Below, in pieces: positions 19,352-27,734 of a stretch of 64,000 nucleotides of DNA. The position numbers and the translations under genes are program-made. The DNA comes from Ahniella affigens (lineage in GTDB: Bacteria > Pseudomonadota > Gammaproteobacteria > Xanthomonadales > Ahniellaceae): contig NZ_CP027860.1 in NCBI RefSeq assembly GCF_003015185.1, forward strand, positions 3,772,501 through 3,836,500. The letters run 5' to 3'. Numbering within the stretch: position 1 is the stretch's first letter; the number at the start of each line of letters is the position of its first letter. Under the pieces are notes generated by a model. It did no database searches and was not told the origin of the DNA. It saw only the letters and a list, made by a program, of their open reading frames with translations.

Positions 19352-22300
19352 TCAATGCACCCGAGTCATGCTGTCCAGTGTCACAACTTCATCGTCTGTC
19401 GGATTGTGCATCAGCAACGGCTGAGAGTCGCCGCTGACCTGCTTCTTGTCCTCTTTAGAAAATCCGATCCAGCCTAGATGCGACTCGAAGATGCTGCGGC
19501 GCCGGCCGAGCTCGTTTTGCGTGTACGGGAACGCACATTCCGGGATCGCCTTCGGATTAAAGACGCCGCACAGTGGCACGTTGAAGAAGAAATCGGCCAA
19601 GCGCGTTTCTTGCCCGCGCTGCCGCGGTTGCAATTGGTAGAACGGACGTAGACCGTCGCTGGCGCGGTTATTGTTTTCGATATGGCAGCCGCTGCAGGTG
19701 TTCTTGGAGAACAACATACCGGCAAACTTGTTGCTGACGTTCTCTGGAATAGTCACGCCGATGAGGTGGTCATTGCCGGCATGCTGCAGCGGCGCCGAGA
19801 TCTCGTGCGATTCGGCCAGAATCTCGGCTTCGTGGGCGTTGATCCACTCGCCGATCTGGTTGGCATTGGTGCTCGTCTGGAACGGTGTCTGCTTGACCGT
19901 GGTCTGCACCAGATTGGCGTTTGCCGCAGGCTGCATGAATTCGCGGAACTCCCAGAAGAAGGTCGAATTGAATCGCAAGCCGTCGTTGGTACGGACCTGG
20001 CCAAGCGAGATGCGTCCATTAACCGGTGTGCGTGCGAAGGAATCAGTCAGGTACTGCAGCTGCGCCAGATATTCTGGTGACGACTGATCTGGGAACTGGT
20101 TCAACCGGTGCCATTCGCTCCACCATTGCGCGCGCGACAAATAGGCTTCGCTCATCTTGTACTCGAGAATAACGGTCAACCGAACCGGGCGGCCAAAGGA
20201 GTCGACGAGTCCGTAAACGACGCGTGCCTCACCGGCGTCGCCTGGCCGGACTAGGTCGGCACGATTGACGATTGCCAACGGAATCAAGGGCGAGCGCGCC
20301 ATGTCCAGGCGGCCATCACCCAGTCGCGGCCAGTTGCCCAGGACATCGTCGGCGACATGTCGGGCTGGATCGACTGTGTCCGGCCCAATCACCTGCGTGG
20401 TGCGGAACAAATTGAAGAAGTTCGTCGTGAAGTCCGATGGATCCTGCGAGCCCGCCATGGCGGTCATCATCGCGCAGAACGTGAACGCGCCGCAGTTTTG
20501 ACCACGCGTCGGATCGTCGACGACCGAAACGGCAGTGATCATCAACTCGTGCGCAGGATTCACGGAAGACGACAGCGCGGGCGCGATGCTGAACACGCCG
20601 GACTGAGTCACCGGGCCCCATAGGTCATTCCGATCTTGGGCCTTGATTGCCAGACGGTAGCTCGCGCCGACGATCAGATTGCTGCTCGCGAATGTCGCTG
20701 AGAAAGTGGCATTAGAGTAGAAGACCGAGTTGACGATTCCCGCGACATCAACGCGTTCGAGTGTGACCAAATAGCGCTTGATCCCGCTCGCATCCGTTGC
20801 AGCAGTCCAGCTCATGTCAATCGCCGGATTGTTCCACGGAATCTGCTGACCGGCGATATCGCGTCGACTCAGGGTCGTTGCAAAGCTCCCGACTGCAGAT
20901 GGCGGCGTCGTGTCCAGGCGAACCATGAAGGTTCCAGCGTTTCGCAACGGGCCGTTGTTGTTACTGCTGTCAATCGCGCGTACCTGCACGCTGTAGTTGC
21001 CACCATCCTGCAAGCCGGAAGTCATCAGCGTGTAGGTTGTGCCCGGGTGATTCACGGTCAGGTTGTAGACGCCACCGCCAGACTGGTTGTGGATCAGCAT
21101 GACTTGGTATCGCGACACCGCGACATTGTCCGTGGCGAGACCCCAGTTGATGACCACCGTCGGCGCGGTATTGGCGAGCGTCAAGCCATTGATCGACGTC
21201 CCACCAATCGTTGCCGACAAACTGGGCAAGGCCGATGGCGGCGTTGTATCGGCGATGGATACCGAGAACGTGCCAAGGCTAACGAAGGTCCCGGCGTTGC
21301 CGGCATTGTCGATCGCACGAATCCACACGGTGTACTGCGCGCCGTGCTGAAGATTAGCAGTGGCGACGGTCGCTGAAGTACTCGGATGACTGACCGAAAC
21401 GTTGTAGGTCCAAGCGCCAGTCGCGACATGCTGGACGACGATGTTGTAACGATTCACGGCATCATTGTCCGTTGCAAGCCCCCACGTCATCGCGATACTC
21501 GGATTGGCAACATTGACGGTAAGGCCGTTCACCGACGTCCCGTTGATCCGCGCAACGCCATTCGGCACCGTGCTCGGTGGCGTCGTGTCTGGCAAGGTCT
21601 GCACATACAACGGCGCGTTCCAGTTACTGTAGTTGCCGGCATTGTCGCGGACACGCGCATAGTACGCGCGCCGTTGCCCAGGGGCGGGTCGATGGCTCCC
21701 GCTGACCACAAAGCTCGTGCCGGCAGTTGTGCTCAAGGTCGCATCGCAGCCGCCCCAGCCAGACGTGTCGTTGCTGCGGCAGAAATTGTAGCCGCTGGTG
21801 TTGATGCCGGACCCGCCTGGGTTGTCGGTAGCTGCCGTCACTTGCACTGTAAAGTCGCCAGGATTGACCATGCAGGTGCCGTTTTGCACCGACACGCAAT
21901 GGGGCGAACTGGTGTTTCCGGGTGGGTTTGGTGCCGTGATATCGCCGCCACTGGTGGTGACGATGTAAATTGGGTTGTTCCAGGGCCCCCAGTTGCCGGC
22001 GTTGTCACGCGCCCGGAAGTAGTAAGCGCGCCGAGCACCGGGCGCGGGCCGATGGCTACCGGTCACGGTGACGTTGATCGTCGCACTGGTGCTGATGCTG
22101 ACATCACAGCCACCCCAGCCGGTGACATCGTTACTGCGACAAACCTGATAGCCGCTCGCGTTGAGACCACTCCCGCCGGCATCCGTAGCAGCAGTGACCC
22201 TGAGCGAGAAGTCCGCATCGTTGACGATGCAAGCATCGCCGACCACACTGATGCAACTGGTCGAAGTGGTATTGCCAGGGGCAGTGGGCGGCGTCGTATC

Positions 22301-22405
22301 GGCGAGTACCGACGGCGCGATACCTGCGATGACCCAAGCAAACACAAACCGTTCAAGTCGCCAACGACGCATCGTAGGCGTGCAACGCAATATCAGGTTT
22401 AGCAT
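19352..22405 (-). CDS. Exported fibronectin-like multi-domain protein with C-terminal CxxCH heme site
   Basis: About 1017 residues. The start MLNLILRC follows AAGGAG six bases upstream; a signal sequence ends ...APSVLADTTPP. Residues ~25-250 hold two Cys-containing modules (GYQVCRSNDVTGWGGCD; RRAYYFRARDNAGNW). Three or four fibronectin-III/cadherin-like modules follow, each opening DTTPPS and with WGLATDN. The last ~400 residues differ: LGNWPRLGDGRLD, PLIPLAIVNRADL, a single CSGCH heme-binding site near residue 900, and a charged end. CSGCH in an exported protein suggests covalent heme c and redox activity, but only one site and no recognised enzyme domain are visible. Stands alone. Confidence 0.82.
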   Translation of the reverse strand: MLNLILRCTPTMRRWRLERFVFAWVIAGIAPSVLADTTPPTAPGNTTSTSCISVVGDACIVNDADFSLRVTAATDAGGSGLNASGYQVCRSNDVTGWGGCDVSISTSATINVTVTGSHRPAPGARRAYYFRARDNAGNWGPWNNPIYIVTTSGGDITAPNPPGNTSSPHCVSVQNGTCMVNPGDFTVQVTAATDNPGGSGINTSGYNFCRSNDTSGWGGCDATLSTTAGTSFVVSGSHRPAPGQRRAYYARVRDNAGNYSNWNAPLYVQTLPDTTPPSTVPNGVARINGTSVNGLTVNVANPSIAMTWGLATDNDAVNRYNIVVQHVATGAWTYNVSVSHPSTSATVATANLQHGAQYTVWIRAIDNAGNAGTFVSLGTFSVSIADTTPPSALPSLSATIGGTSINGLTLANTAPTVVINWGLATDNVAVSRYQVMLIHNQSGGGVYNLTVNHPGTTYTLMTSGLQDGGNYSVQVRAIDSSNNNGPLRNAGTFMVRLDTTPPSAVGSFATTLSRRDIAGQQIPWNNPAIDMSWTAATDASGIKRYLVTLERVDVAGIVNSVFYSNATFSATFASSNLIVGASYRLAIKAQDRNDLWGPVTQSGVFSIAPALSSSVNPAHELMITAVSVVDDPTRGQNCGAFTFCAMMTAMAGSQDPSDFTTNFFNLFRTTQVIGPDTVDPARHVADDVLGNWPRLGDGRLDMARSPLIPLAIVNRADLVRPGDAGEARVVYGLVDSFGRPVRLTVILEYKMSEAYLSRAQWWSEWHRLNQFPDQSSPEYLAQLQYLTDSFARTPVNGRISLGQVRTNDGLRFNSTFFWEFREFMQPAANANLVQTTVKQTPFQTSTNANQIGEWINAHEAEILAESHEISAPLQHAGNDHLIGVTIPENVSNKFAGMLFSKNTCSGCHIENNNRASDGLRPFYQLQPRQRGQETRLADFFFNVPLCGVFNPKAIPECAFPYTQNELGRRRSIFESHLGWIGFSKEDKKQVSGDSQPLLMHNPTDDEVVTLDSMTRVH

Positions 22406-22759
22406 GATCAACTCCTTGTGTGGGCATCCTTGATTTGATTTGCCGGAGTTGGTCAGTGCGAACCCGCGCCTACCGCTCCCCAAGTACAAGCAACGCATCG
22501 CCCGTCAAACGGCAACACGATGATCGATTGCAAATCACGTTCAGGCTACGCACGTCAGGCGAATTGTCAAAGACCGATACGGCCTATTCCCTTTTCGCAA
22601 AAGCACCCTTTCCCGCCAAGCTTTCGCTTATGCAAGCGCTCGCGTGCGCAAGTTCTGTGCGAGGTTTGGCGCATGGCACAGGGAGGGAATCTCTGCAACG
22701 ATTTGGTTGGTCGGATGCGGCAGCTCAGAGTGATCTGTTCCTGAGCGCAATGGGCCGGC
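22406..22759. other. Intergenic, no gene recognised
   Basis: Upstream region of the fibronectin-like gene and the 3' flank of the HEPN relic. I see no convincing gene; all open frames are short and lack family signatures. Confidence 0.5.
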
Positions 22760-23173
22760 CGGCGTTGTCGAACTACTGTGCGCCAGCCGCTTCGCTGCTG
22801 CCAGCAAACCATCCAACAGTCGCTCGTCGTGTTCCAGATGGCCTTCTTACTCAGCCAGATTGTGGCGTTCGCGCGCTTTGGCCAACACCCGCGATGTCTC
22901 GGCAGGTACCCCAACCGTGTGCGGTAAAGATTGAACAGCGAGGTAACGGGTATCGCATAGATAACCGGCACGACGCAACGCGTATAAGGCCAACGCATGA
23001 CTGGCGTTGTAGGCCAAATCAAAGCGGCTATCGAAAGCGAGCACCGTGCTGGCAGCATTAATCAAACGAGCCCGGGCAGAGTTAAGCAGCCCATTCAACT
23101 CACGTGCCGAAGACGGCTCAGCCTTGAGCTTGCCAATTCGCCTGAGGTTCTCAAGTTCAGTCGAGGTCTTCAT
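22760..23173 (-). pseudogene. HEPN-domain protein of an MNT-HEPN module, broken by a stop codon
   Basis: The first 108 codons (MKTSTELENLRRIGKLKAE, FDLAYNASHALALYALRRAG, HTVGVP, VLAKARERHNLAE) look like a family of ~145-residue HEPN proteins that pair with a nucleotidyltransferase. Family members as I recall them read NLAEYEG at this point. Here the Tyr codon position is TAA, and the frame continues beyond it as EGHLEHDERLLDGLLAAAKR, the expected C-terminal helix. So the ORF looks truncated by a single nonsense change. The start overlaps the end of the nucleotidyltransferase relic by 17 bp, as in intact modules. Confidence 0.68.
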
Positions 23174-23375
23174 CGGACCCGATCACGAACAGCTTTGCTT
23201 GTGCAGCAATACGCGCGGCAAGATTATCGGCTTCGGCACGTTTGTGTCGCCACGCCTCGCGACTCATCACATTGGGATTCACCGGCCTTGCCAGCGCCAC
23301 TCAGGCCGCGGACAAGACCGCGAACAGCGTTGCATAGTCGAGATCATCGAAGATCACCGTGATGCTGCCGCGGAG
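23157..23375 (-). pseudogene. MNT nucleotidyltransferase remnant (partner of the HEPN relic)
   Basis: The reverse strand reads SITVIFDDLDYATLFAVL, SAA, an in-frame TGA, then VALARPVNPNVMSREAW and KLFVIGSDEDLD. This is the C-terminal half of the small MNT proteins found just upstream of the HEPN gene above (D-L-D-Y-A-x-L and NPxVMSxxxWxxKR are the cues). The DNA-binding and catalytic N-terminal half is absent, and the TGA interrupts what remains. No functional antitoxin can be made from it. Confidence 0.6.
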
Positions 23376-23557
23376 AATACGGAATTGCTGTGCGTCCCCA
23401 TTCAAACCTCTGATGAAGCCGTTCTTCTGGGCATTCTCTCCTCAAACATCACCCAAGGCATTGTTTTTATGTTCATTCCAGCGAAACAGGCTGTGTGAAA
23501 ACATTTGGGCAGGACAGTGTTTGGCGCTTCAACATGGCCTCGGTGCGGCTGCAAGAC

Positions 23558-23725
23558 CTTCAAACCCACCCCGGATCAAGTCCGGGGTGACGAATCGCGA
23601 GAGTGTCCGTCGAGGCAAAGTCATTACTTCAGACGCTAGAATGGATCGGTTCCCCAAGGAGTTCCAATCCACCTCTCGTCACCCCGGACTTGATCCGGGG
23701 TGGGTTTCAAGCTCGCGGCAAACTG
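23558..23725. repeat. Two dispersed cores of the 212-bp repeat in opposite orientation
   Basis: ACCCCGGATCAAGTCCGGGG at about 23570-23590 and its inverse near 23682-23702. Their flanks (GACGAATCGCGAGAGTGTCC; CCACCTCTCGTC; TTTCAAGCTCGCGGC) are also found in the 15.4-16.9 kb array, but joined in a different order. The pieces therefore behave as mobile or recombined units. Confidence 0.85.
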
Positions 23726-24158
23726 ACCCATCACTTGCGCTCATCATCGCCTCCGAACCCGATCGGCTAGGTTGCTCGAACCAGTCCTTCGTTGTTTGCA
23801 CACAGTCTGGAAAGCTGGAATCCATTATTTGAGGCAACCAGTGTGCGACATTCAAAATGGATGTCAGCTTTCGCTGGCATGACAGCGAGTAGGCCGAGCG
23901 TTACGTCCGACCCGGAACAATAGTTTGATGCGCGAATAAGCGCACCAAAGGGGCGGCTGGACTGCGAAGAGCGTGAGTTCGTGTCGCCAAAGGGCACGTA
24001 GGATTCGCTGTTCCAGGGTGCCTCCTTCGCAGCCGCGGCGACGGCGGCCTGCGTTTCGCCTGCGCCATTGAGCCACACTCGGCTCAGCAGTTGCTCGAGG
24101 CTTCGCAGTTGATCGAAATCACGGACTGCGGGTGGTCTACTTGTAATTCGGGCAACGC
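23726..24158. repeat. Intergenic with a 42-bp repeat (copy at 23922-23971)
   Basis: 23922-23971 carries AGTTTGATGCGCG, AATAAGCGCACC and CGGCTGGACT, the tail of the composite repeat seen at 8435-8476 and, inverted, at 40768-40812. Here the large hairpin block is missing. No gene is recognised in the remainder; the minus-strand open frame through it includes the repeat and ends in the hsdR remnant. Confidence 0.7.
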
Positions 24159-25082
24159 CTACACCCAATCGGCGCAGAGCAATTCCGCCTGCTTCAACAC
24201 CGTCTTCACGGCGTCGTCCTGCAAGTCCGGCGGATAACCGTATTTGTTGAGGATGCGCTTCACCATCACGCGAATCTTGGCGCGGGCACTTTCGCGCAAC
24301 GTCCAGTCGATCGTGACGCTCTTGCGCACCTGGGTGATGAGTTCAGCGGCGATCAACTTGAGCTTGTCGTCGCCCATCGCCTGCACGGCGGACTCGTTCG
24401 CGGCGAGGGCGTCGTAAAAGGCGATCTCGTCCTCAGTCAGGCCGAGCGCTTCGCCCCGTTTGGTGGCGGCGTCCATCTCCTTCGCCAGCGTGATGAGTTC
24501 CTCGATGACTTGCATCGTCGAGATGGCACGGTTGTGGTACCCGTTGAGGGTTTTCTTCAATTTCTCAGCGAAGGACTGGCTCTGCACGAGGTTCTTCTTC
24601 GAGCGCAGCTTGAGTTCGTCCTTGAGCAACTTCTCCAGAAGTTCAGCGGCGACGTTCTTGTGCTTGAGGCCGCGCACTTCGGCGAGGAACTGCGGACTGA
24701 GAATGCCAATGTCGGGCTTCTTCAAACCGGCAGCGGTGAACACATCGATGATCTCGCCTTCGGTCGTGATCGCTTTGGACACAAGCTGGCGGATCGCGGC
24801 GTCGATCTGTTCCGGACTCTTCCTGTTCTCGCCGAGCTTCTTGTTGAGCGCGGCCTGCAGGGCTTGAAAGAAGGAGACGTCATCCCGGATCGCGGTCGCT
24901 TCATCCGTAGCGGCGCAAAGCGCGAAGGCTTGGGAAAGTTCCATCACCACTTGCACCCAACGCTTCTAGCCGTCTTCCTGTTCGAGTATGTGTTCCTGTC
25001 CGGCGGGGATGAGTTGCAGGCGTTCAGTCGGTGTGCCGGTGGTCCACTCAGGCCGCTTGAGTTCTTCCAATGGCCGGCGGCT
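24159..25082 (-). pseudogene. 3' remnant of a second hsdR (DUF3387-type C-terminus)
   Basis: The reverse strand begins immediately after the SIR2 gene stop with PLEELKRPEWTTGTPTERL and IPAGQEHILEQEDG, then an in-frame TAG (24966-24968), then KRWVQVVMELSQAFAL and a further ~260 residues to CADWV. This is the helical C-terminal domain (DUF3387-like) of type I restriction subunits, including DDVSFFQALQAAL and the closing IRVMVKRILNKYGYPPD. The nuclease and helicase parts are absent. The intact hsdR at 29.2-31.6 kb belongs to a different (EcoEI-like) type, so this is not its displaced end. Residues after the TAG could be translated only from an internal start. Confidence 0.85.
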
Positions 25083-26192
25083 CTATGCCTGCAACAGTGC
25101 GAACATTTCCTCGATGTGCTGATACTCGCCTTCGGGGAACCAGATGGCGGAGATGTGGGCGTCGACGAGGCGTTGTTCGAGTTTGGATCTCCGGTCGGCA
25201 TCACTGGGGCAGGCGAGGATGGCGTAGTGGTGCGGGAGGGAGTCGGCTCCGACGTCTTGGGCGATCTTGGTGAAGGTCTGGATGGTGCGGTCAAAGCTCA
25301 GGCTGCAGCCGAGAAAGAGGAAACTGAAGCTGGTATAGAGGCGCTTGAGGAGTTTCGGTACGGGGCGATCGAAGTGGATATTGCCGTCGTTGCCATAGGC
25401 GTCGTCGTATTCGGCTTTGTTCAGCACCCGTTCGGCGGCGTTGGTGAGGCTGCCGTGGAGTTTGAGGAGGTGGCGCTCTCCTGCGGGAATGGCACGGTAG
25501 AAGGCGTTGATGGATCCGATAAGTCCGCGGCCGGTGGTCTTTTCGACGAAGGCTTTGCCGCTCTTCTCATAGGCCTTCTCCAGCACGCGGTCGAAGTTGG
25601 TGGTGATGGCACAACTGTCGAAGAGGTCGGGCAGTCGGAGCACCGCGCCAGAAACTTCGCCCGGCGGATCAAAGTCGCGCTCGAAGTCCTGGTTGAAGCG
25701 GTTCTCGCCGAGCTTGGTGACGAGGTCATGCATCACGCCTTCGTAGTCGCCATGGTCTTCGAGGCGCTGGCGTATGGGGTCTCGGTCGAATCCGGCATCA
25801 GGGCAAAGATTGAGCAAATATTCCTTCCACTCGGGGCAGCCGGCGCTCTTCGACATGCCCGCGCCAATGAAGGGAATCACGAAGCCGCGCTGGCAGGCGC
25901 GTTTGAGTTCGTCGAAGCGGCGCTCGTTTCGGTTGAACGTGTCGGTGTTGAGGATCTGCTGCTTCTCCCCGAGGTCGTAGCGCTTCGACTCCTCCTTGTA
26001 CAGAATGCGGTCGCCGAAATAGAAAGCGCGGGCCGGGTTAGCTAAGGGAATTTCTGTGCCGTCGGCGCGTCGACAGACTACCTGGATCGCGTCATCGTCC
26101 TTGTCGTTGATCACGGCATCGAAAGCGGCGTGGCGATCGATGCCGGCGATTTCCTCGACGGTGGCTTCCGGGGCAAATTTGAGTGTTGGCAT
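25083..26192 (-). CDS. SIR2-like (NADase-type) protein in the type I restriction operon
   Basis: 369 residues. After an unrecognised N-terminal ~95 residues comes a SIR2-like Rossmann domain with FIGAGMSKSAG (from residue 108, the GAGxS NAD loop), CAITTNFDRVLE (TTNxD with the catalytic-type Asn) and LLKLHGSL (catalytic-type His). Later strands FSFLFLGCSLSFD and HHYAILACP follow. SIR2-like domains of this group act as NAD-depleting effectors in several phage-defence systems; that role here is inference. It starts three bases after the hsdS stop, so it is co-transcribed and probably translationally coupled. It ends exactly where the second hsdR remnant begins. Confidence 0.85.
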   Translation of the reverse strand: MPTLKFAPEATVEEIAGIDRHAAFDAVINDKDDDAIQVVCRRADGTEIPLANPARAFYFGDRILYKEESKRYDLGEKQQILNTDTFNRNERRFDELKRACQRGFVIPFIGAGMSKSAGCPEWKEYLLNLCPDAGFDRDPIRQRLEDHGDYEGVMHDLVTKLGENRFNQDFERDFDPPGEVSGAVLRLPDLFDSCAITTNFDRVLEKAYEKSGKAFVEKTTGRGLIGSINAFYRAIPAGERHLLKLHGSLTNAAERVLNKAEYDDAYGNDGNIHFDRPVPKLLKRLYTSFSFLFLGCSLSFDRTIQTFTKIAQDVGADSLPHHYAILACPSDADRRSKLEQRLVDAHISAIWFPEGEYQHIEEMFALLQA

Positions 26193-26195
26193 GGG

Positions 26196-27734
26196 TCAAT
26201 CTTGGGTCGTGAGTTCGGCAACGAGGGCGGTGAGGAGGTTCGCGGCGGTAGTGCTGGCGGTGGCGAGCTGCGTTTCAAGCGCGTCCACCAAGGCCATCAG
26301 TTGCGCCACTCTTGCCACGATCCGGCGTTGTTCGGCGAGGGGGGGGATGGGGACGGAAATCGAGAGCCATTTTCCCTTGTTTAGGATAGGGATGGTGGTG
26401 CTGCTGGATTTTTTCCAAGCCGCGTCCTGAAAATACGGCGCACGGACTGCGAGAAGGAGGTATTGAGAATCAACCCACTGAACGGGAGATAGAGAGTTGA
26501 TCTGTTGGTTAAAGGCGCATTCCCGCTCAATCAGGTTGCACTTCCCGATGGTGCCAATGCAGACCATCAATAAACTGCCAGCGGGAGCCAGACGACTTCC
26601 GCTTTGGGCGCCATGCCGAGTCAGGCTTTCGCTGGAGTAGTCGATGCCGTCGGGAAGGATGGCCGCCGGTTTGATAAACGGGATGTCTCCGTTGAAAGCC
26701 TCTTGGTTGTTCTTGCTCGGCGTCGTTCCGGTCTGAGCTGCGCCGAGATCGGCAAGCACCATCCAGCGCCAATGAGCTGGCACGTCAAAAGGTGGCTGGG
26801 CTTCGTCGAGAGACTCTTTTGGTGAGCGCAGTCCGAGGGTGTCCGCGAGCGTTGCAGCAGCTTCGCGGAACTCTTCAATCGGACGGATTTCGCCGTCGTC
26901 GGGTGCGGGTGCCGCCAGCTTTCCACACACTGCAAGGTCTAGGATAGATTTGCGGAGTTCGGCGGGGGGGATGCCGTAGGACGGGTGGAAGAGGAACGAG
27001 AGGTTGGCCGGGGTGGGCGCGTCCGCAAAGCGGGCCAGCGACGCGCGGGCGAGCGCGGCGTGCCGCGTCTCCCGTTCCTGCTGCTGCGCCTCCAGCCGAT
27101 CACACAACGCCATCAACTCATCCACCTTCGCCACGATCCGCTTCTGCTCGGCGAGCGTTGGGAGGGGAATATTGAACTGCTCGATCATTCCCTTCGTTAA
27201 CGCCTCGCGTGTCGCGCCGACTTGGACTTCGTCTATCATTCTTTGAATCACGGGACTGGCTAAGAACCTCGCTAAGAACTGAGTATCGAGTTCTTTGATC
27301 GTGCGGATAATTGCGACGTGCTGGTTGACCCTCGCACCCGCCATTTCCAATGGTGCGGTGGTGACCCGGCCAATCGAAGCACCAGTGATGTTCAGCAGCA
27401 CGTCACCAGGCTGGACGTTAACGTTGGCGAGTTGCTTCGCCTGCTCATCGCTGAGGAAGACAAGTCCCTTGTGCTCGAAGCCTGCAAAGTGGACGTTCAT
27501 CGAGCGAATGAGAGGAATGCCCTCGGTGAAATAGGATTCTCTTCCGCCGGCTGGAGTGGCTCCGCTACCAATCTTGGTTGCGAGCGATTTCAGCGGTTTG
27601 AGCGGCCATTCCGACTCGGCAGGCAACAGCTTTCCCGAAAAGGCGAAGTGCAGCACCAGCTCTCGCATCTTTGCCACCCCATCGGGCGCGTCGGCAAACT
27701 GGTCGAACTTCTCGAAAAACGTTTCCAGCTTCAT
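26196..27734 (-). CDS. hsdS: Type I restriction-modification specificity subunit
   Basis: 512 residues, long enough for two target-recognition domains. TRD1 starts near residue 45 (WPLKPLKSLATKIGSGATP; GIPLIRSMNVHF; GDVLLNITGASIGRV), ending in the IPLPTLAEQKRIVAKVDELM conserved helix. TRD2 follows (HWRWMVLADLGAAQTGTTPS; DIPFIKPAAI; LLMVCIGTIGKC) with a second closing helix, PPLAEQRRIVARVAQLM. Each TRD reads half of a bipartite DNA site for the HsdM/HsdR complex. The start overlaps the hsdM stop (ATGA). Confidence 0.93.
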   Translation of the reverse strand: MKLETFFEKFDQFADAPDGVAKMRELVLHFAFSGKLLPAESEWPLKPLKSLATKIGSGATPAGGRESYFTEGIPLIRSMNVHFAGFEHKGLVFLSDEQAKQLANVNVQPGDVLLNITGASIGRVTTAPLEMAGARVNQHVAIIRTIKELDTQFLARFLASPVIQRMIDEVQVGATREALTKGMIEQFNIPLPTLAEQKRIVAKVDELMALCDRLEAQQQERETRHAALARASLARFADAPTPANLSFLFHPSYGIPPAELRKSILDLAVCGKLAAPAPDDGEIRPIEEFREAAATLADTLGLRSPKESLDEAQPPFDVPAHWRWMVLADLGAAQTGTTPSKNNQEAFNGDIPFIKPAAILPDGIDYSSESLTRHGAQSGSRLAPAGSLLMVCIGTIGKCNLIERECAFNQQINSLSPVQWVDSQYLLLAVRAPYFQDAAWKKSSSTTIPILNKGKWLSISVPIPPLAEQRRIVARVAQLMALVDALETQLATASTTAANLLTALVAELTTQD

